A stretch of DNA of 64,000 nucleotides from Comamonadaceae bacterium. GTDB taxonomy: Bacteria > Pseudomonadota > Gammaproteobacteria > Burkholderiales > Burkholderiaceae_C. The stretch covers positions 124,001-188,000 of the forward strand of contig CANCER010000003.1 of assembly GCA_947375135.1 (NCBI GenBank), given 5' to 3'. Under the pieces are notes generated by a model. That model was not told the origin of the DNA. It made no database searches and was given only the letters and a program-made list of their open reading frames with translations. Position 1 is the first letter of the stretch. Every line of letters begins with the position of its first letter. Of this stretch, positions 1 through 8,463 are shown in pieces. Position numbers and translations under genes: made by a program.

Positions 1-287
1 TGCGTTGCAGCGCCTTGCCCGAGGGTGGCGCAGTGTTCAGCGTGCGAGACCAGGGTGCCGGTATTGCACCGGAACACATCCCGCGTCTGACCGAGCGTTT
101 TTACCGGGTGGACCGCAGCCGGTCGCGCGAGACTGGCGGCACCGGCCTGGGCCTGGCCATCGTCAAACATGTGGCCCAGCGCCACGGTGCGGAGCTGGGG
201 ATTGAGAGCGCGCCGGGCAAAGGTTCCTGCTTTTCCATTCGCTTTGCGCCACAGCGCGTGCGCTTGCCCAAGCCCGAATTGAAGTGA
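1..287 (+). CDS. phoR: Sensor histidine kinase, C-terminal end (PhoR-like, partial)
   Basis: Only the last 95 codons are present: the frame is open from base 3 to the stop at 285-287, so the start lies left of the window. Visible is the end of the HATPase_c ATP-binding domain: G1 box [10 protein letters not shown], then [14 protein letters not shown], then G2 box GTGLGLAIV. This domain binds ATP and phosphorylates the kinase's own histidine. The run [18 protein letters not shown] is typical of PhoR, the phosphate-starvation kinase of the inner membrane, but other OmpR-partner kinases share much of it. Kinase identity is certain; PhoR identity is inference, because the sensor and dimerisation domains are not visible. 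Confidence 0.8.
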   Translation, partial: RCSALPEGGAVFSVRDQGAGIAPEHIPRLTERFYRVDRSRSRETGGTGLGLAIVKHVAQRHGAELGIESAPGKGSCFSIRFAPQRVRLPKPELK

Positions 288-408
288 ACCCCGGGGTCAG
301 GACAGACCGGATCGGCGTGGGAGGTGCATGCCTCCGGTAGGCCCGGACGCGCTGCCCTGCTCACACGCGCAGCCTGCGGGTCGCTGCCAGGCCGCTGTGT
401 CCCACCGC

Positions 409-1563
409 CTAAAGCCGCTCCACGATCGCAGCCGCTCCAACTCCACCGGCACCGGCCACAGCAGCCAGTCCGCGTGCGCCGGGTGCTTCACCGTGGTGCA
501 GGTCGGCCAACAGGCGCACCAGCGCGATGGCGCCTGAGGCGCCTATCGGGTGGCTGCGTGCCAGACCGCCGCCGTGCCGGTTGATGGCGGCAGGTGCCAG
601 GCCCAGTGCCCGGCAAAAACCCAAGCCCTGCACCGCAAAGGCGTCGTGCAATTCAATCGCTTGCAGCGCGTGCGCAGAGAGAAGGCCGGCACGCTGCAGG
701 GCCGCTTGTGCCGCCGCCTGCGCGGCCAGCAGCGGGGTGCAGGGGTCTGCGCCGACCGAGGCCGAGGCCAGCCACGCAGCGTGTGGTGTCAGGCCCAGTT
801 CCTTGCAGGCGCGGGGTGTGGCCAGCAGCACCAGGGCTGCGCCATCGGCTTTGGTGGAAATGGACAGCGTGCTGACAGAACAATCGTCCACGCCCGTGCG
901 TTGCACGGCCACCGGCATACGGGCCGCGCGCGCCGGTGTGAGGGCGCGCGGGTAGGCGTCATGCTGCAGACCGTTGATGGCGACGATCTCGCCGCTGAGA
1001 AACGAGGGACTGTTCAGCGCGCGTTGGTGGCTGTCCAGGGCATAGGCGTCCTGTTGCACGCGGGTGTGGCCCTGCTGTGCCGCGTAGTCGGCGGCCGACT
1101 CGAGCAGGTCGGGGTCGCGCGCCGGGTCGGGCGCAAAGGCGGGGCGTTCGTAGGCCACGGGCGCATCCCCTGCATGCAGGGGGCGGGTGTGGCGCAGGGG
1201 CGCGCGGCTCCAAGCCTCCACGCCCCCGGCAATCACTACCGAGGCCTGGCCGGAGGCCAGCAGGCCCACCGCCAGGGCAACGGCATCCAGCCCGGAGCAG
1301 CATTGGGTATCCACCGAGAGCGCAGCGCAGCGGTCCGGCAGCCCCGCAGCCAGCGCCAGCATGCGGGCCGGGTTGCCGCCGGCGCCCAGCGCATTGCCGA
1401 TGACCACGGCGTTTACCGCTTCCGGTTTGAGCCCCGCACGTTGCAACAGGCCCCTCAATACGGGCGCGCCCAAGGCATGCGCCTGCAGGCCGCGAAAGGC
1501 GCCGCCTACGGGGGCTACCGCGCTGCGCGCCCAGGCGGCAATCAGGGCAGGGGATGCAGACAT
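409..1563 (-). CDS. Thiolase-family protein lacking the C-terminal catalytic Cys
   Basis: A 384-residue protein of normal thiolase length. Thiolases make or cleave 3-ketoacyl-CoA with a nucleophilic Cys, a His and a second Cys near the C terminus. Visible: nucleophile region TQCCSGLDAV (Cys88), HDAFAVQ in place of the usual NEAFA, and GLARSHPIGASGA for the His loop. The C-terminal CxGGG motif is replaced by AVAGAGGVGAA, with no cysteine. ATG at 1561-1563 is chosen because it overlaps the upstream ligase gene by about 20 bases, as expected for coupled genes. It is the last gene of the biotin-transporter cluster. Bacillus subtilis has a similar set (yhfU/bioY, yhfT ligase, yhfS thiolase). It may act on a biotin precursor, but its reaction is unknown. 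Confidence 0.82.
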   Translation of the reverse strand: MSASPALIAAWARSAVAPVGGAFRGLQAHALGAPVLRGLLQRAGLKPEAVNAVVIGNALGAGGNPARMLALAAGLPDRCAALSVDTQCCSGLDAVALAVGLLASGQASVVIAGGVEAWSRAPLRHTRPLHAGDAPVAYERPAFAPDPARDPDLLESAADYAAQQGHTRVQQDAYALDSHQRALNSPSFLSGEIVAINGLQHDAYPRALTPARAARMPVAVQRTGVDDCSVSTLSISTKADGAALVLLATPRACKELGLTPHAAWLASASVGADPCTPLLAAQAAAQAALQRAGLLSAHALQAIELHDAFAVQGLGFCRALGLAPAAINRHGGGLARSHPIGASGAIALVRLLADLHHGEAPGARGLAAVAGAGGVGAAAIVERL

Positions 1564-3053
1564 GGTGCGCCCGTGGCGTTGGGGACAGCCGCTGGTTCCC
1601 TGCCGCGCTGGTCTGGCGAGTCGGTTGACTCCGTCGCAGAGGTGCTGTGCTGCAGGCTGCGTGCCAATCGGGGGTGATCGGTCTTGCCGCTGGCAGTGCG
1701 CGGCCAGTTGGCGCACACATAGAATTTTCGGGGTGCTTTGAAGGCTTCCAGGCTTTGCCGGCACCAGGCCACCAGTTGCAAGGCATCCGGGGGTGTTGCC
1801 GTGGCGCCATCGGCCGCATCCGCCCATTGGATGATGGCCACCACCTGCGCGCCACGCCGCGTGTCTTCCACACCGTGTGCCGAGGCCAGCGCAATGGCCG
1901 GGTGGGCCTCCAGCACGGCCTCTAGTTCTTCGGCAAACAGGTTCTTGCCGCCGGTGACGATCATGCGGTTTTGCCGCCCGGCCAGGCACAGGCGCCCTTG
2001 GGCGTCCAGCGTGCCCAGGTCACGTACCGAAAGCCAATCGCCATCGCGCAGCGCGGCAGTGGCGTCGTCTGCGGCGCCCACATAGTCCATGAACAGCATG
2101 GGGCTGCGCACGTAGATCAGGCCAGCGCCACCGCCATGGGAGGGTTCGCCCGGCACTGCGCGGATTTGCAACTCCACATTGGCAAAGGGCCGCCCCACCA
2201 CGTCGGCGGGGCTGCTCCCGTCGGTGTCCATCCAGGCGATAAAGCTGGTTTCGGAGGCGCCATAAAACTCGACGATGCGGGCCTTGGGGAACAGCGCACG
2301 CAATTCGGCGGTACGCCTGCGCATCCAGCGCGCGCCGCTGATCATGATCAGGCGCACCGCATCGATGGGCGCCAGGGCTTTGTGGCGTGCCACATCGAGC
2401 ATCAGGATCAGCTGGCTGGGGGCGGTGATCAGGGCAGGTGTCTGACCGGAACGCAAGATGTCCAGCGCGGCGACGGCTGAAAAGCGCTCCTGCACCACCA
2501 CACCGCCGCCGCTCCACAGCCCCAGCAACATGCCGAACAGAAAGAGCGAATGCGCGTCGCGCCCGGGCGCCAGCACGCACGCTGCTGCATCCGGCCCGAA
2601 GGCCTGCAGGCACACGCGAAAGCTCTCCACCCAGGACTGGTGGTGGCGCCGGAAGCCCTTGGGCAGGCCGGTGCTGCCGGAGGTGTAGCCCACGTAAAAA
2701 GGCGACAGGGGCTGCGCGCTTGGCGCGTCCATGAGGTCCACCGGGAGAGCGCCTTGCACGCTGTGCAGCACGGCGGCCGGCCAGTCGGGGTCTGCGACTG
2801 CAGCGCAGCGTCCGCTGGCAATGATTCCCATAAAGTCCACCAGCCTTTGCACCAGCGGCAGAGCGCTGTCGAGCAGCACGGTGGCCGGGGCTTGGTTTTT
2901 CGTGTGTGCTGCGGCGCGTTGCGTCACGGCCGCGTGCAATTGCGCAAAGGTTAGCGACTCGTTGCGGCTGCGAATAGCCAGTGCCTCGCCACGGGACTGC
3001 GCCCAGTCCGCCAGCGGCGCATGGACCAGGCCCGAGGCTTGGCCCGGCGTCAT
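1542..3053 (-). CDS. AMP-dependent acyl-CoA synthetase/ligase in the biotin transport cluster
   Basis: A 503-residue ANL-superfamily enzyme, which activates a carboxylate as acyl-AMP and then transfers it to CoA. Motifs in order: P-loop YTSGSTGLPKG, EFYGASET, DLGTLDAQGRL, hinge GRQNRMIVTGGKN and the C-terminal PRTASGKTDH carrying the catalytic lysine. The start is ATG 3051-3053, overlapping the bioY stop as ATGA; an open frame further upstream runs inside bioY and is discarded. Its 3' end overlaps the thiolase start. The substrate is not readable from motifs. Given its neighbours, a dicarboxylic or short-chain biotin precursor such as pimelate is a reasonable guess, not a demonstrated one. 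Confidence 0.85.
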   Translation of the reverse strand: MTPGQASGLVHAPLADWAQSRGEALAIRSRNESLTFAQLHAAVTQRAAAHTKNQAPATVLLDSALPLVQRLVDFMGIIASGRCAAVADPDWPAAVLHSVQGALPVDLMDAPSAQPLSPFYVGYTSGSTGLPKGFRRHHQSWVESFRVCLQAFGPDAAACVLAPGRDAHSLFLFGMLLGLWSGGGVVVQERFSAVAALDILRSGQTPALITAPSQLILMLDVARHKALAPIDAVRLIMISGARWMRRRTAELRALFPKARIVEFYGASETSFIAWMDTDGSSPADVVGRPFANVELQIRAVPGEPSHGGGAGLIYVRSPMLFMDYVGAADDATAALRDGDWLSVRDLGTLDAQGRLCLAGRQNRMIVTGGKNLFAEELEAVLEAHPAIALASAHGVEDTRRGAQVVAIIQWADAADGATATPPDALQLVAWCRQSLEAFKAPRKFYVCANWPRTASGKTDHPRLARSLQHSTSATESTDSPDQRGREPAAVPNATGAPCLHPLP

Positions 3054-3619
3054 TTCAGGGCGTGGCCGCCAAAGTTCCAGTCCGGCAGGCCGCGTGCCAC
3101 GGTGTGCACCACCATGGCGCAGACGGCGCACTTGAGCAGGTCACCCGGCACAAACAACAGGGTGCCGAAGAAGGCCTGGGTCCAGCTCAGGTTGGCAAGC
3201 CTGACCAGCCCGGCCACGCCCATGGCATGCACCACCAGCAGGCCCCCCAGACTGGACGCAACAAAGGCGCTGACGGCTGCGCTCTTGGGCGTGGCGCTGG
3301 GCAAGGCGGTCATGGCCCAGCCGGTGACCAGTGCACCCAAAGGCCAACCGATCAGGTACCCGGCAGCTGGCGCCATGAATACGCCCAAGCCACCGCGCCC
3401 GCCCGACAGCAGGGGCAGGCCTAGCGCCACGGCGGTGAGAAACAGCAGCATGGCTTGTAGCGCGCGTTTGGGGCCCAGCAGGCAGCCGGCCAGCATCACG
3501 CCCAGGGTTTGCAGTGTGATGGGCACGCCCAGAGGCAGGTCAATCTTGGGGATCAGACCAAACACCGCCAGCAGGGCGGCAAACAGGGAAACCAGGGCCA
3601 GGGAACGGGAGGAATTCAT
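3050..3619 (-). CDS. bioY: Biotin ECF transporter substrate-binding S component BioY
   Basis: A 189-residue, very hydrophobic membrane protein with about six transmembrane helices. It carries the BioY signatures LGVPITLQTLGVMLAG near the N terminus and APAAGYLIGWPLGAL in the middle, which form the biotin-binding subunit of the energy-coupling-factor importer. ATG 3617-3619 is preferred over a TTG four codons earlier because it sits closer to a GGA ribosome site and removes a non-membrane tail. It follows bioN by about 30 bases and is coupled by ATGA to the ligase gene. No BirA-type operator was recognised nearby. Confidence 0.92.
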   Translation of the reverse strand: MNSSRSLALVSLFAALLAVFGLIPKIDLPLGVPITLQTLGVMLAGCLLGPKRALQAMLLFLTAVALGLPLLSGGRGGLGVFMAPAAGYLIGWPLGALVTGWAMTALPSATPKSAAVSAFVASSLGGLLVVHAMGVAGLVRLANLSWTQAFFGTLLFVPGDLLKCAVCAMVVHTVARGLPDWNFGGHALK

Positions 3620-3650
3620 AGGGTCCAGCAAATCGGTAAGAGGGGGGCGG

Positions 3651-4244
3651 CTACTCGCCCATGCGCATTTCGAGTGTATCTGCTACCCGGCGCGCGCTGC
3701 TCAGCATCTGGATGGTCAGCGGCGCCAACAGGCGCAGGCCGCCAGTCTTGCCGGTACGCAGGCGGTGGGCGTCGTCCAGGCGCTTCCAGACCACGAAGAA
3801 GTGTTCGGTAAAGCGCAGCATCATGGCCAGCTGCAGGGCCAGACGCTCGGTCTTGAGCCCCAGCCGCTGCAGCGGGCTGAGCAGGCGCTCCAGCACGTCC
3901 AGCAAATCGCCGCTGCGTGTGGTGAGTGTGAGCGCGATGCCCAGCAGCGATGCACTGAGCAGCCGCAGCGTGCTGATCCAACCCAGCACGGCTTGGTGTA
4001 AAACCGCATGAAATGCCAGGATCAGCAGGCTGGCCAGAACGACCGAGGCTACCAACTTGCGCGCCGGGAGTATGGCCCGCCCCAGGCTGGCAAACAGCAG
4101 GACACAGGCCCCGGCAGCAACGGCCAGCACGGTGACGTTGTTCGTCCCGTATTGGACGGTACCCAAAAATGCAAAGAGCAGCAGCTTGACGGCGGCCGGC
4201 ACGCCGTGCAGCCAGCTGCGGTGTTCGCTGTAAAGGCTTCCCAT
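3651..4244 (-). CDS. bioN: ECF transporter transmembrane T component BioN
   Basis: A 197-residue membrane protein of the EcfT/CbiQ family. It couples ATP hydrolysis by BioM to the S component BioY. The first half is hydrophobic with about four membrane segments; the C-terminal cytoplasmic part contains LTIQMLSSARRVADTLEMR, matching the second Ala-Arg coupling helix of EcfT proteins (ARR here, often ARG). The length fits short BioN proteins. It starts at ATG 4242-4244, 10 bases after the bioM stop, so the two are surely cotranscribed. The bioM-bioN-bioY set makes a dedicated biotin importer more likely than a shared ECF module. Confidence 0.9.
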   Translation of the reverse strand: MGSLYSEHRSWLHGVPAAVKLLLFAFLGTVQYGTNNVTVLAVAAGACVLLFASLGRAILPARKLVASVVLASLLILAFHAVLHQAVLGWISTLRLLSASLLGIALTLTTRSGDLLDVLERLLSPLQRLGLKTERLALQLAMMLRFTEHFFVVWKRLDDAHRLRTGKTGGLRLLAPLTIQMLSSARRVADTLEMRMGE

Positions 4245-4254
4245 GCGATGGCGC

Positions 4255-5019
4255 TTATTGGTAGCTCAGGGCCTGCGCCGCAATGCGCGCCGCCACATCG
4301 GCCTGGTAAGCGGCGCAGACCTGCTCGCCCAGGCCGTCCGCCCGCACCTGGCCGCGCTCCAGCCAGATCACACGCGCAAAGCTGCGCACATGGTCCAGCA
4401 GGTGGGTGGAGACAATGACCTGCTGGCCTGCCCTGGCAATGTCCCTGGCGAGCAGGGCCTGGCCGGGCTGGTCCAGGCTGGCAAAGGGCTCATCGAGCAG
4501 CAGCAATTCGGGCGACGCAATCAGCAGGGCCAGCCAGCACACATGCTGGCGCTGGCCCTGGCTTAAGGTGCCGATGGCGCGGTCGGCCCAGGCGGCCAGG
4601 CCGCGCGATTCCAAAAATACGCGCGCCTGTGAAATCGCCTGGCGGCGCGGCATGCCGCTCGGGCTCAGGCCCAGAGCGAGTTCTTCGGCCACGGTGGGGA
4701 AGATGATTTGCTCGTCCGGGTTCTGGAACACCATGCCCACCAGCCCCGGGCGTTTGCTGCTGACCGTGCGCGCTTCCAGTCCGCGCACCGTGACGCTGCC
4801 GGTCTGTGGCACATCCAGGCCGCAGAGCAGGCGAAACAGGCTGCTCTTGCCCGCGCCGTTGTCGCCGATCAGGCCGATGCGGGCCTCGGGCAGATCCAGC
4901 GTCAGCCCGGAAAAAATCGAGTTGGCGCCGCGCTGCAGCGTCACATCGCGGATCTGCAGGGGGCTTGCGGCCGGCGCGGGGGTGCGGGCCGCTGCGGGCA
5001 GGGGTTGGGTGAGGGGCAC
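4255..5019 (-). CDS. bioM: ECF transporter ATP-binding A component BioM
   Basis: ABC ATPase that powers the biotin importer. Motifs in order: Walker A GDNGAGKSS, Q-loop VFQNPDEQ (typical of ECF ATPases), signature LSQGQRQ, Walker B ELLLLDEP and switch His in VSTHL. The start is uncertain: there is no ATG in the region. GTG 5017-5019 gives 254 residues and removes a tail that overlaps the preceding permease; a GTG at 5089-5091 or TTG at 5098-5100 would lengthen it by 24-27 residues and overlap the permease gene. Residues before PLQIRDVTLQRG are Pro/Ala rich and unlike the family. Confidence 0.88.
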   Translation of the reverse strand: MPLTQPLPAAARTPAPAASPLQIRDVTLQRGANSIFSGLTLDLPEARIGLIGDNGAGKSSLFRLLCGLDVPQTGSVTVRGLEARTVSSKRPGLVGMVFQNPDEQIIFPTVAEELALGLSPSGMPRRQAISQARVFLESRGLAAWADRAIGTLSQGQRQHVCWLALLIASPELLLLDEPFASLDQPGQALLARDIARAGQQVIVSTHLLDHVRSFARVIWLERGQVRADGLGEQVCAAYQADVAARIAAQALSYQ

Positions 5020-5053
5020 GGCTTGCAGGTGTCTGGCTTGGGAGGCACTGACC

Positions 5054-5983
5054 TTACCAGAGCCCGGCCTGCGGCAGTAAGCGAAGCACACCGAGTGCAA
5101 ACGGCAGACTGGCCATGCCCAGCAGCGTGGACAGCGTCACCAGGCCCGCCACATAGGCGCCGTCATAGCCCATGCGCGCCGCCAGCACATAGGCCGTAGA
5201 GGCCGTGGGCAGGGCCGAGAAGGCCAGCAGGATGGTGGTTTGCAGGTCGGTCAGGCCCAACAGCCGTGCCAACAGGAAGGCCACCATGGGCGTTAAAAAA
5301 TGCCGGATCGTCAGCACGGCCAGCCCCAAGGCCTTGCCGCGGGACAGGGCGCCGAACTGCATGCCGGCACCGGCGGCCATCAGTCCCAGGGACAAGGCGG
5401 CCGCGCCCACGCGGGTGACCGTGGGCTCGGCCCAATGGGGGATGTGCAGGCCCAGCACATTGGCCAGCAGGCCGGACACGGTCCCCAGCACCAGCGGGTT
5501 GCGCACCAGCTCGCGCCAGAAGCCGCGCTCGGCGTGGCGCGCCATGGGCCAGACGGCCCCCATGTTGAACAGCGGCACGCACACGCCAATCAGCACCGCT
5601 ATCAGCAGCAAGCCCTGTGGCCCGGACAGGCGCTCGGAAATCGCCAGACCGATGAAGGAATTGAAGCGAAAGCCCACCTGCGCGCAGGCTGCGTGCTGGC
5701 GTGGGTCGATGTGGCGGCCCAGCCAGGGCAAATAGGGCAGCGCATAGGCCATGGCAATGCCCGCAGCACCCACACCCAGGCCTGCAATGATGAGGTTGGA
5801 GGCGGCCTGCCAATCCAGCGTGGTTTTGCTGATGGACTGGAACAGCAGCACGGGAAAGAGAAAGAAGTACACCAGCGCATCCACCTGTTGCCAGACTGTG
5901 CGGTTGAGCGAGGTATAGCGGCACACCAGAAAGCCGCAGAGGATGAGGGAGAAGTCCGGGAAGAGCAGTTGCGCGTAATTCAC
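5054..5983 (-). CDS. AEC-family (auxin efflux carrier-type) permease
   Basis: A 309-residue integral membrane protein with about ten hydrophobic segments. Features of bacterial AEC carriers are the N-terminal half ending in VGFRFNSFIGLAI, with the Phe-Asn motif, and a C-terminal half with TILLAFSALPTASTAYVLA. Members move organic acids or other anions. GTG 5981-5983 is the likely start (VNYAQLLFPDF); the open frame continues upstream but would run antisense into xerD. It is divergent from xerD, with only 60 bases between them, and stops where bioM begins. Whether it belongs functionally to the biotin cluster is unknown; the tight spacing only supports cotranscription. Confidence 0.85.
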   Translation of the reverse strand: MNYAQLLFPDFSLILCGFLVCRYTSLNRTVWQQVDALVYFFLFPVLLFQSISKTTLDWQAASNLIIAGLGVGAAGIAMAYALPYLPWLGRHIDPRQHAACAQVGFRFNSFIGLAISERLSGPQGLLLIAVLIGVCVPLFNMGAVWPMARHAERGFWRELVRNPLVLGTVSGLLANVLGLHIPHWAEPTVTRVGAAALSLGLMAAGAGMQFGALSRGKALGLAVLTIRHFLTPMVAFLLARLLGLTDLQTTILLAFSALPTASTAYVLAARMGYDGAYVAGLVTLSTLLGMASLPFALGVLRLLPQAGLW

Positions 5984-6043
5984 CGTTTGAGAATACCAGC
6001 GAAGCGTTGGGCGCCCTGTCTCCGGGGCTAAACTGCGTCCACC

Positions 6044-6961
6044 ATGTCCAGTACCCTCGCCTCCAGCATCGCCGCCATTGACACGTTTATCGACGCGATC
6101 TGGCTGGAAGAAGGCTTGTCCAAGAACACCCTGGCCGCGTACCGGCGCGACCTCACGCTGTACGGCAAATGGCTGGCAGAGCAGAGTCGTGGTCTGGACG
6201 ACACGGCCGAGCCGGACTTGCAGGCCTACTTTTTGCACCGCTACACGCCTGGCAGCAAGGCCACCAGCGCCAACCGGCGCCTGACCGTGTTCAAGCGCTA
6301 CTTCCGCTGGGCGCTGCGCGAGAACCGCATTGCCGCAGACCCGACACTCAAACTGCAATCGGCCAAACAGGCCTTGCGTGTGCCCAAGACCCTGACCGAG
6401 GCGCAGGTCGAGGCCCTGCTGGCCGCGCCCGACACCTCCAACGCGCTGGGCATACGCGACCGCACCATGCTGGAGCTGATGTATGCCAGCGGCTTGCGCG
6501 TGAGCGAGCTGGTGGACCTGCAGGTGTTAAACGTCAGCCTGAACGACAACGCGCTGCGCGTGCAGGGCAAGGGCTCCACGGAGCGGCTGGTGCCGTTTGG
6601 CGAAGTGGCAGCCCAGTGGTTGCGCCAGTACCTGGCCTCGGCACGGCTGGAGTTGCTGGCGGGTAAGCAGACCAAGGATTTGTTTGTCACGGTGCGCGGC
6701 CCCACGGCCGGCAGCGCCATGTCGCGTGTCATGTTCTGGTATGTGGTGAAGAAATATGCGCTGGCGGCCGGCATTCGCTCGGCCCTGTCACCGCATACCC
6801 TGCGCCACGCCTTTGCCACCCACCTGCTCAACCATGGCGCCGATTTGCGCGCCGTGCAGTTGCTCTTGGGGCATGTGGATATTTCCACCACCACGATTTA
6901 CACCCATGTGGCGCGTGAGCGGCTGGCGCTGTTGCATGCTGCCCACCATCCACGCGGCTGA
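6044..6961 (+). CDS. xerD: Tyrosine recombinase XerD
   Basis: A 305-residue site-specific recombinase that, with XerC, resolves chromosome dimers at dif during division. An N-terminal SAM-like DNA-binding domain (residues about 10-95, SKNTLAAYRRDL) is followed by the catalytic domain with Arg in ASGLRVSELV, Lys in GKGSTERLVPF, the HTLRHAFATHLL box, GHVDISTT and nucleophile Tyr in TIYTHV. All catalytic residues are present. Length and motifs fit XerD better than XerC (assignment by overall pattern). ATG 6044 starts it; a weak TAAACT -10 lies upstream. A GC-rich hairpin (about 6981-7007) follows the stop but has no T run. Confidence 0.93.
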   Translation: MSSTLASSIAAIDTFIDAIWLEEGLSKNTLAAYRRDLTLYGKWLAEQSRGLDDTAEPDLQAYFLHRYTPGSKATSANRRLTVFKRYFRWALRENRIAADPTLKLQSAKQALRVPKTLTEAQVEALLAAPDTSNALGIRDRTMLELMYASGLRVSELVDLQVLNVSLNDNALRVQGKGSTERLVPFGEVAAQWLRQYLASARLELLAGKQTKDLFVTVRGPTAGSAMSRVMFWYVVKKYALAAGIRSALSPHTLRHAFATHLLNHGADLRAVQLLLGHVDISTTTIYTHVARERLALLHAAHHPRG

Positions 6962-7058
6962 GCGGGGCACGCGCAGCAAGCGCCCGCGGTGTCAACCAGC
7001 GGGCGTCGGGCCGCAGCACGCCGGGCTGTGGGTTCAATCCGGGTGGGCGATGGCTGGG

Positions 7059-7859
7059 TTACGGCAATGCGGGCAAAGCGTCCAGCTCGGCCTGGGTAAA
7101 GCCGGCCAGTTTGCGCGCTGTCAGATTGAAGGGCGGCTTGAGGCTGGGGCCGCCATGCCGTTGCGCCACGTCGGTGTGAAAGCTGCGGCTGTCCAGACCG
7201 TCGCGCGCACACAGCCAGTGGTACCAGTGGTTGCCGATGGCCACATGGCCCACCTCCTCGCGCAGGATGGTGTCCAGAATGTCCACCGCCCGCAGCGCAG
7301 CGGGGCTTGCCACCTTGCGCAGCTTGGCCTGGATGATGGGGGTGGCGTCCAGACCGCGTGCCTCCAGCGTGCGTGGCACCAGGGCCATGCGGGCTGCCAC
7401 GTCGTGGCGCGTGTTCTCGGCCATGGTCCAGAGGCCGTCATGGGCGGGGAAGTCGCCGTAGGCATGGTTCAGCGTAGCCAGGTGCGCGGCCAGCAGGCTG
7501 AAGTGCTGCGACTCCTCGTAGGCCACGCGCAGCCAGTCGCGGTAGTAATCGGCGGGCAGATTGGCAAAACGCCAGGCGGCGTCCAGCGCCAGGTTGATGG
7601 CGTTGAACTCAATGTGGGCAATGGAGTGCATCAGGCTGGCGTGCCCCTCGGGCGTGTAGGGCGAGCGCCGGGGTACGTCCTTGGGTAGCACCAGGAGGGG
7701 CAAGGCCGGGCGGCCGGGGCAGGGTGGGGCAGGCAGTTCGCAGCGGCTGTCCACCTGCAACAGCGTGCGTTGTGCCCACAGTTCCTGCACCGCTGCAACC
7801 TTGGCCGCCGGGTCGCAAAGGGTGAATGCGGCGAGGGCGCCGTGTCGTAGTTCCGTCAT
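7059..7859 (-). CDS. DUF455 family ferritin-like protein
   Basis: A 266-residue conserved protein. The central region carries repeated Glu/His pairs expected of a ferritin-like four-helix di-metal fold: HSIAHIEFNAINLALD, YEESQHFSLLAAHL, and later LREEVGHVAIGNHWY. Such proteins are predicted di-iron carboxylate enzymes; the reaction is not known to me. The start is ATG 7857-7859 (MTELRHGALAAF); frames further upstream would overlap the promoter of the divergent carbonic anhydrase gene. It is convergent with xerD. Confidence 0.85.
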   Translation of the reverse strand: MTELRHGALAAFTLCDPAAKVAAVQELWAQRTLLQVDSRCELPAPPCPGRPALPLLVLPKDVPRRSPYTPEGHASLMHSIAHIEFNAINLALDAAWRFANLPADYYRDWLRVAYEESQHFSLLAAHLATLNHAYGDFPAHDGLWTMAENTRHDVAARMALVPRTLEARGLDATPIIQAKLRKVASPAALRAVDILDTILREEVGHVAIGNHWYHWLCARDGLDSRSFHTDVAQRHGGPSLKPPFNLTARKLAGFTQAELDALPALP

Positions 7860-7862
7860 CCC

Positions 7863-7868
7863 TACAAT
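7863..7868 (+). promoter_or_regulatory. Candidate -10 box (TACAAT) of the gamma-carbonic anhydrase gene
   Basis: TACAAT lies 30 bases before the ATG at 7898, in the 38-base gap between two divergent genes. No good -35 hexamer is visible at the expected distance, so this is a weak call. Confidence 0.35.
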
Positions 7869-7897
7869 TCTAGGCAATCTGTATGGAAGGAACCGAG

Positions 7898-8422
7898 ATG
7901 GCTGTGTATGAATTGGATGGCGTGGCACCCCGCGTGGCAGAGGGCGCATGGATTGCCGACAGCGCGCAGGTGATGGGCAATGTGGAACTGGCAGAAGACG
8001 TGAGCATCTGGTTTGGCACCGTGATCCGGGGCGACACCGAGGTCATCCGCATTGGGCGCGGCTCCAATATCCAGGACGGCAGCGTGCTGCATGCGGATAT
8101 TGGCAAACCGATCACGATTGGCAACAACGTGACCGTGGGCCACAAGGTCATGCTGCATGGCTGTACCATCGGGGACGGTTCGCTGATCGGCATCGGGGCC
8201 ATTGTGCTCAACGGTGCGAAGATCGGCAAAGGCTGTATCGTCGGTGCCGGCGCGCTGGTGACCGAAGGCAAGGAGTTTCCCGATGGCAGCATGATCATCG
8301 GCAGTCCGGCCAAGGCGGTGCGCGAACTCACAACCGCGCAGCAGCAGGGCCTGCGCTGGAGTGCTGCGCACTACATCGAGAATGCCGCGCGCTTTCGCAG
8401 CGGCCTCAAGCAAATTGCATAA
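7898..8422 (+). CDS. Gamma-class carbonic anhydrase family protein (YrdA-like)
   Basis: A 174-residue left-handed beta-helix protein made of hexapeptide repeats (for example GRGSNIQDGSVLHADIG, IGNNVTVGHKVMLHGCTIG, IGIGAIVLNGAKIG). The three zinc-ligand histidines of the family are in place: HADIG, GHKVM and HGCT. Family members trimerise and bind zinc; some hydrate CO2, many are uncharacterised. The ATG at 7898 is preceded by AAGGAA at good spacing; an in-frame ATG five codons earlier would place the ribosome site inside the gene. It is followed 41 bases later by hslO and probably cotranscribed with it. Confidence 0.88.
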   Translation: MAVYELDGVAPRVAEGAWIADSAQVMGNVELAEDVSIWFGTVIRGDTEVIRIGRGSNIQDGSVLHADIGKPITIGNNVTVGHKVMLHGCTIGDGSLIGIGAIVLNGAKIGKGCIVGAGALVTEGKEFPDGSMIIGSPAKAVRELTTAQQQGLRWSAAHYIENAARFRSGLKQIA

Positions 8423-8463
8423 CCCCCGCGGCATCCTGGATGCCGCACTAACTGGAGTGGTGC

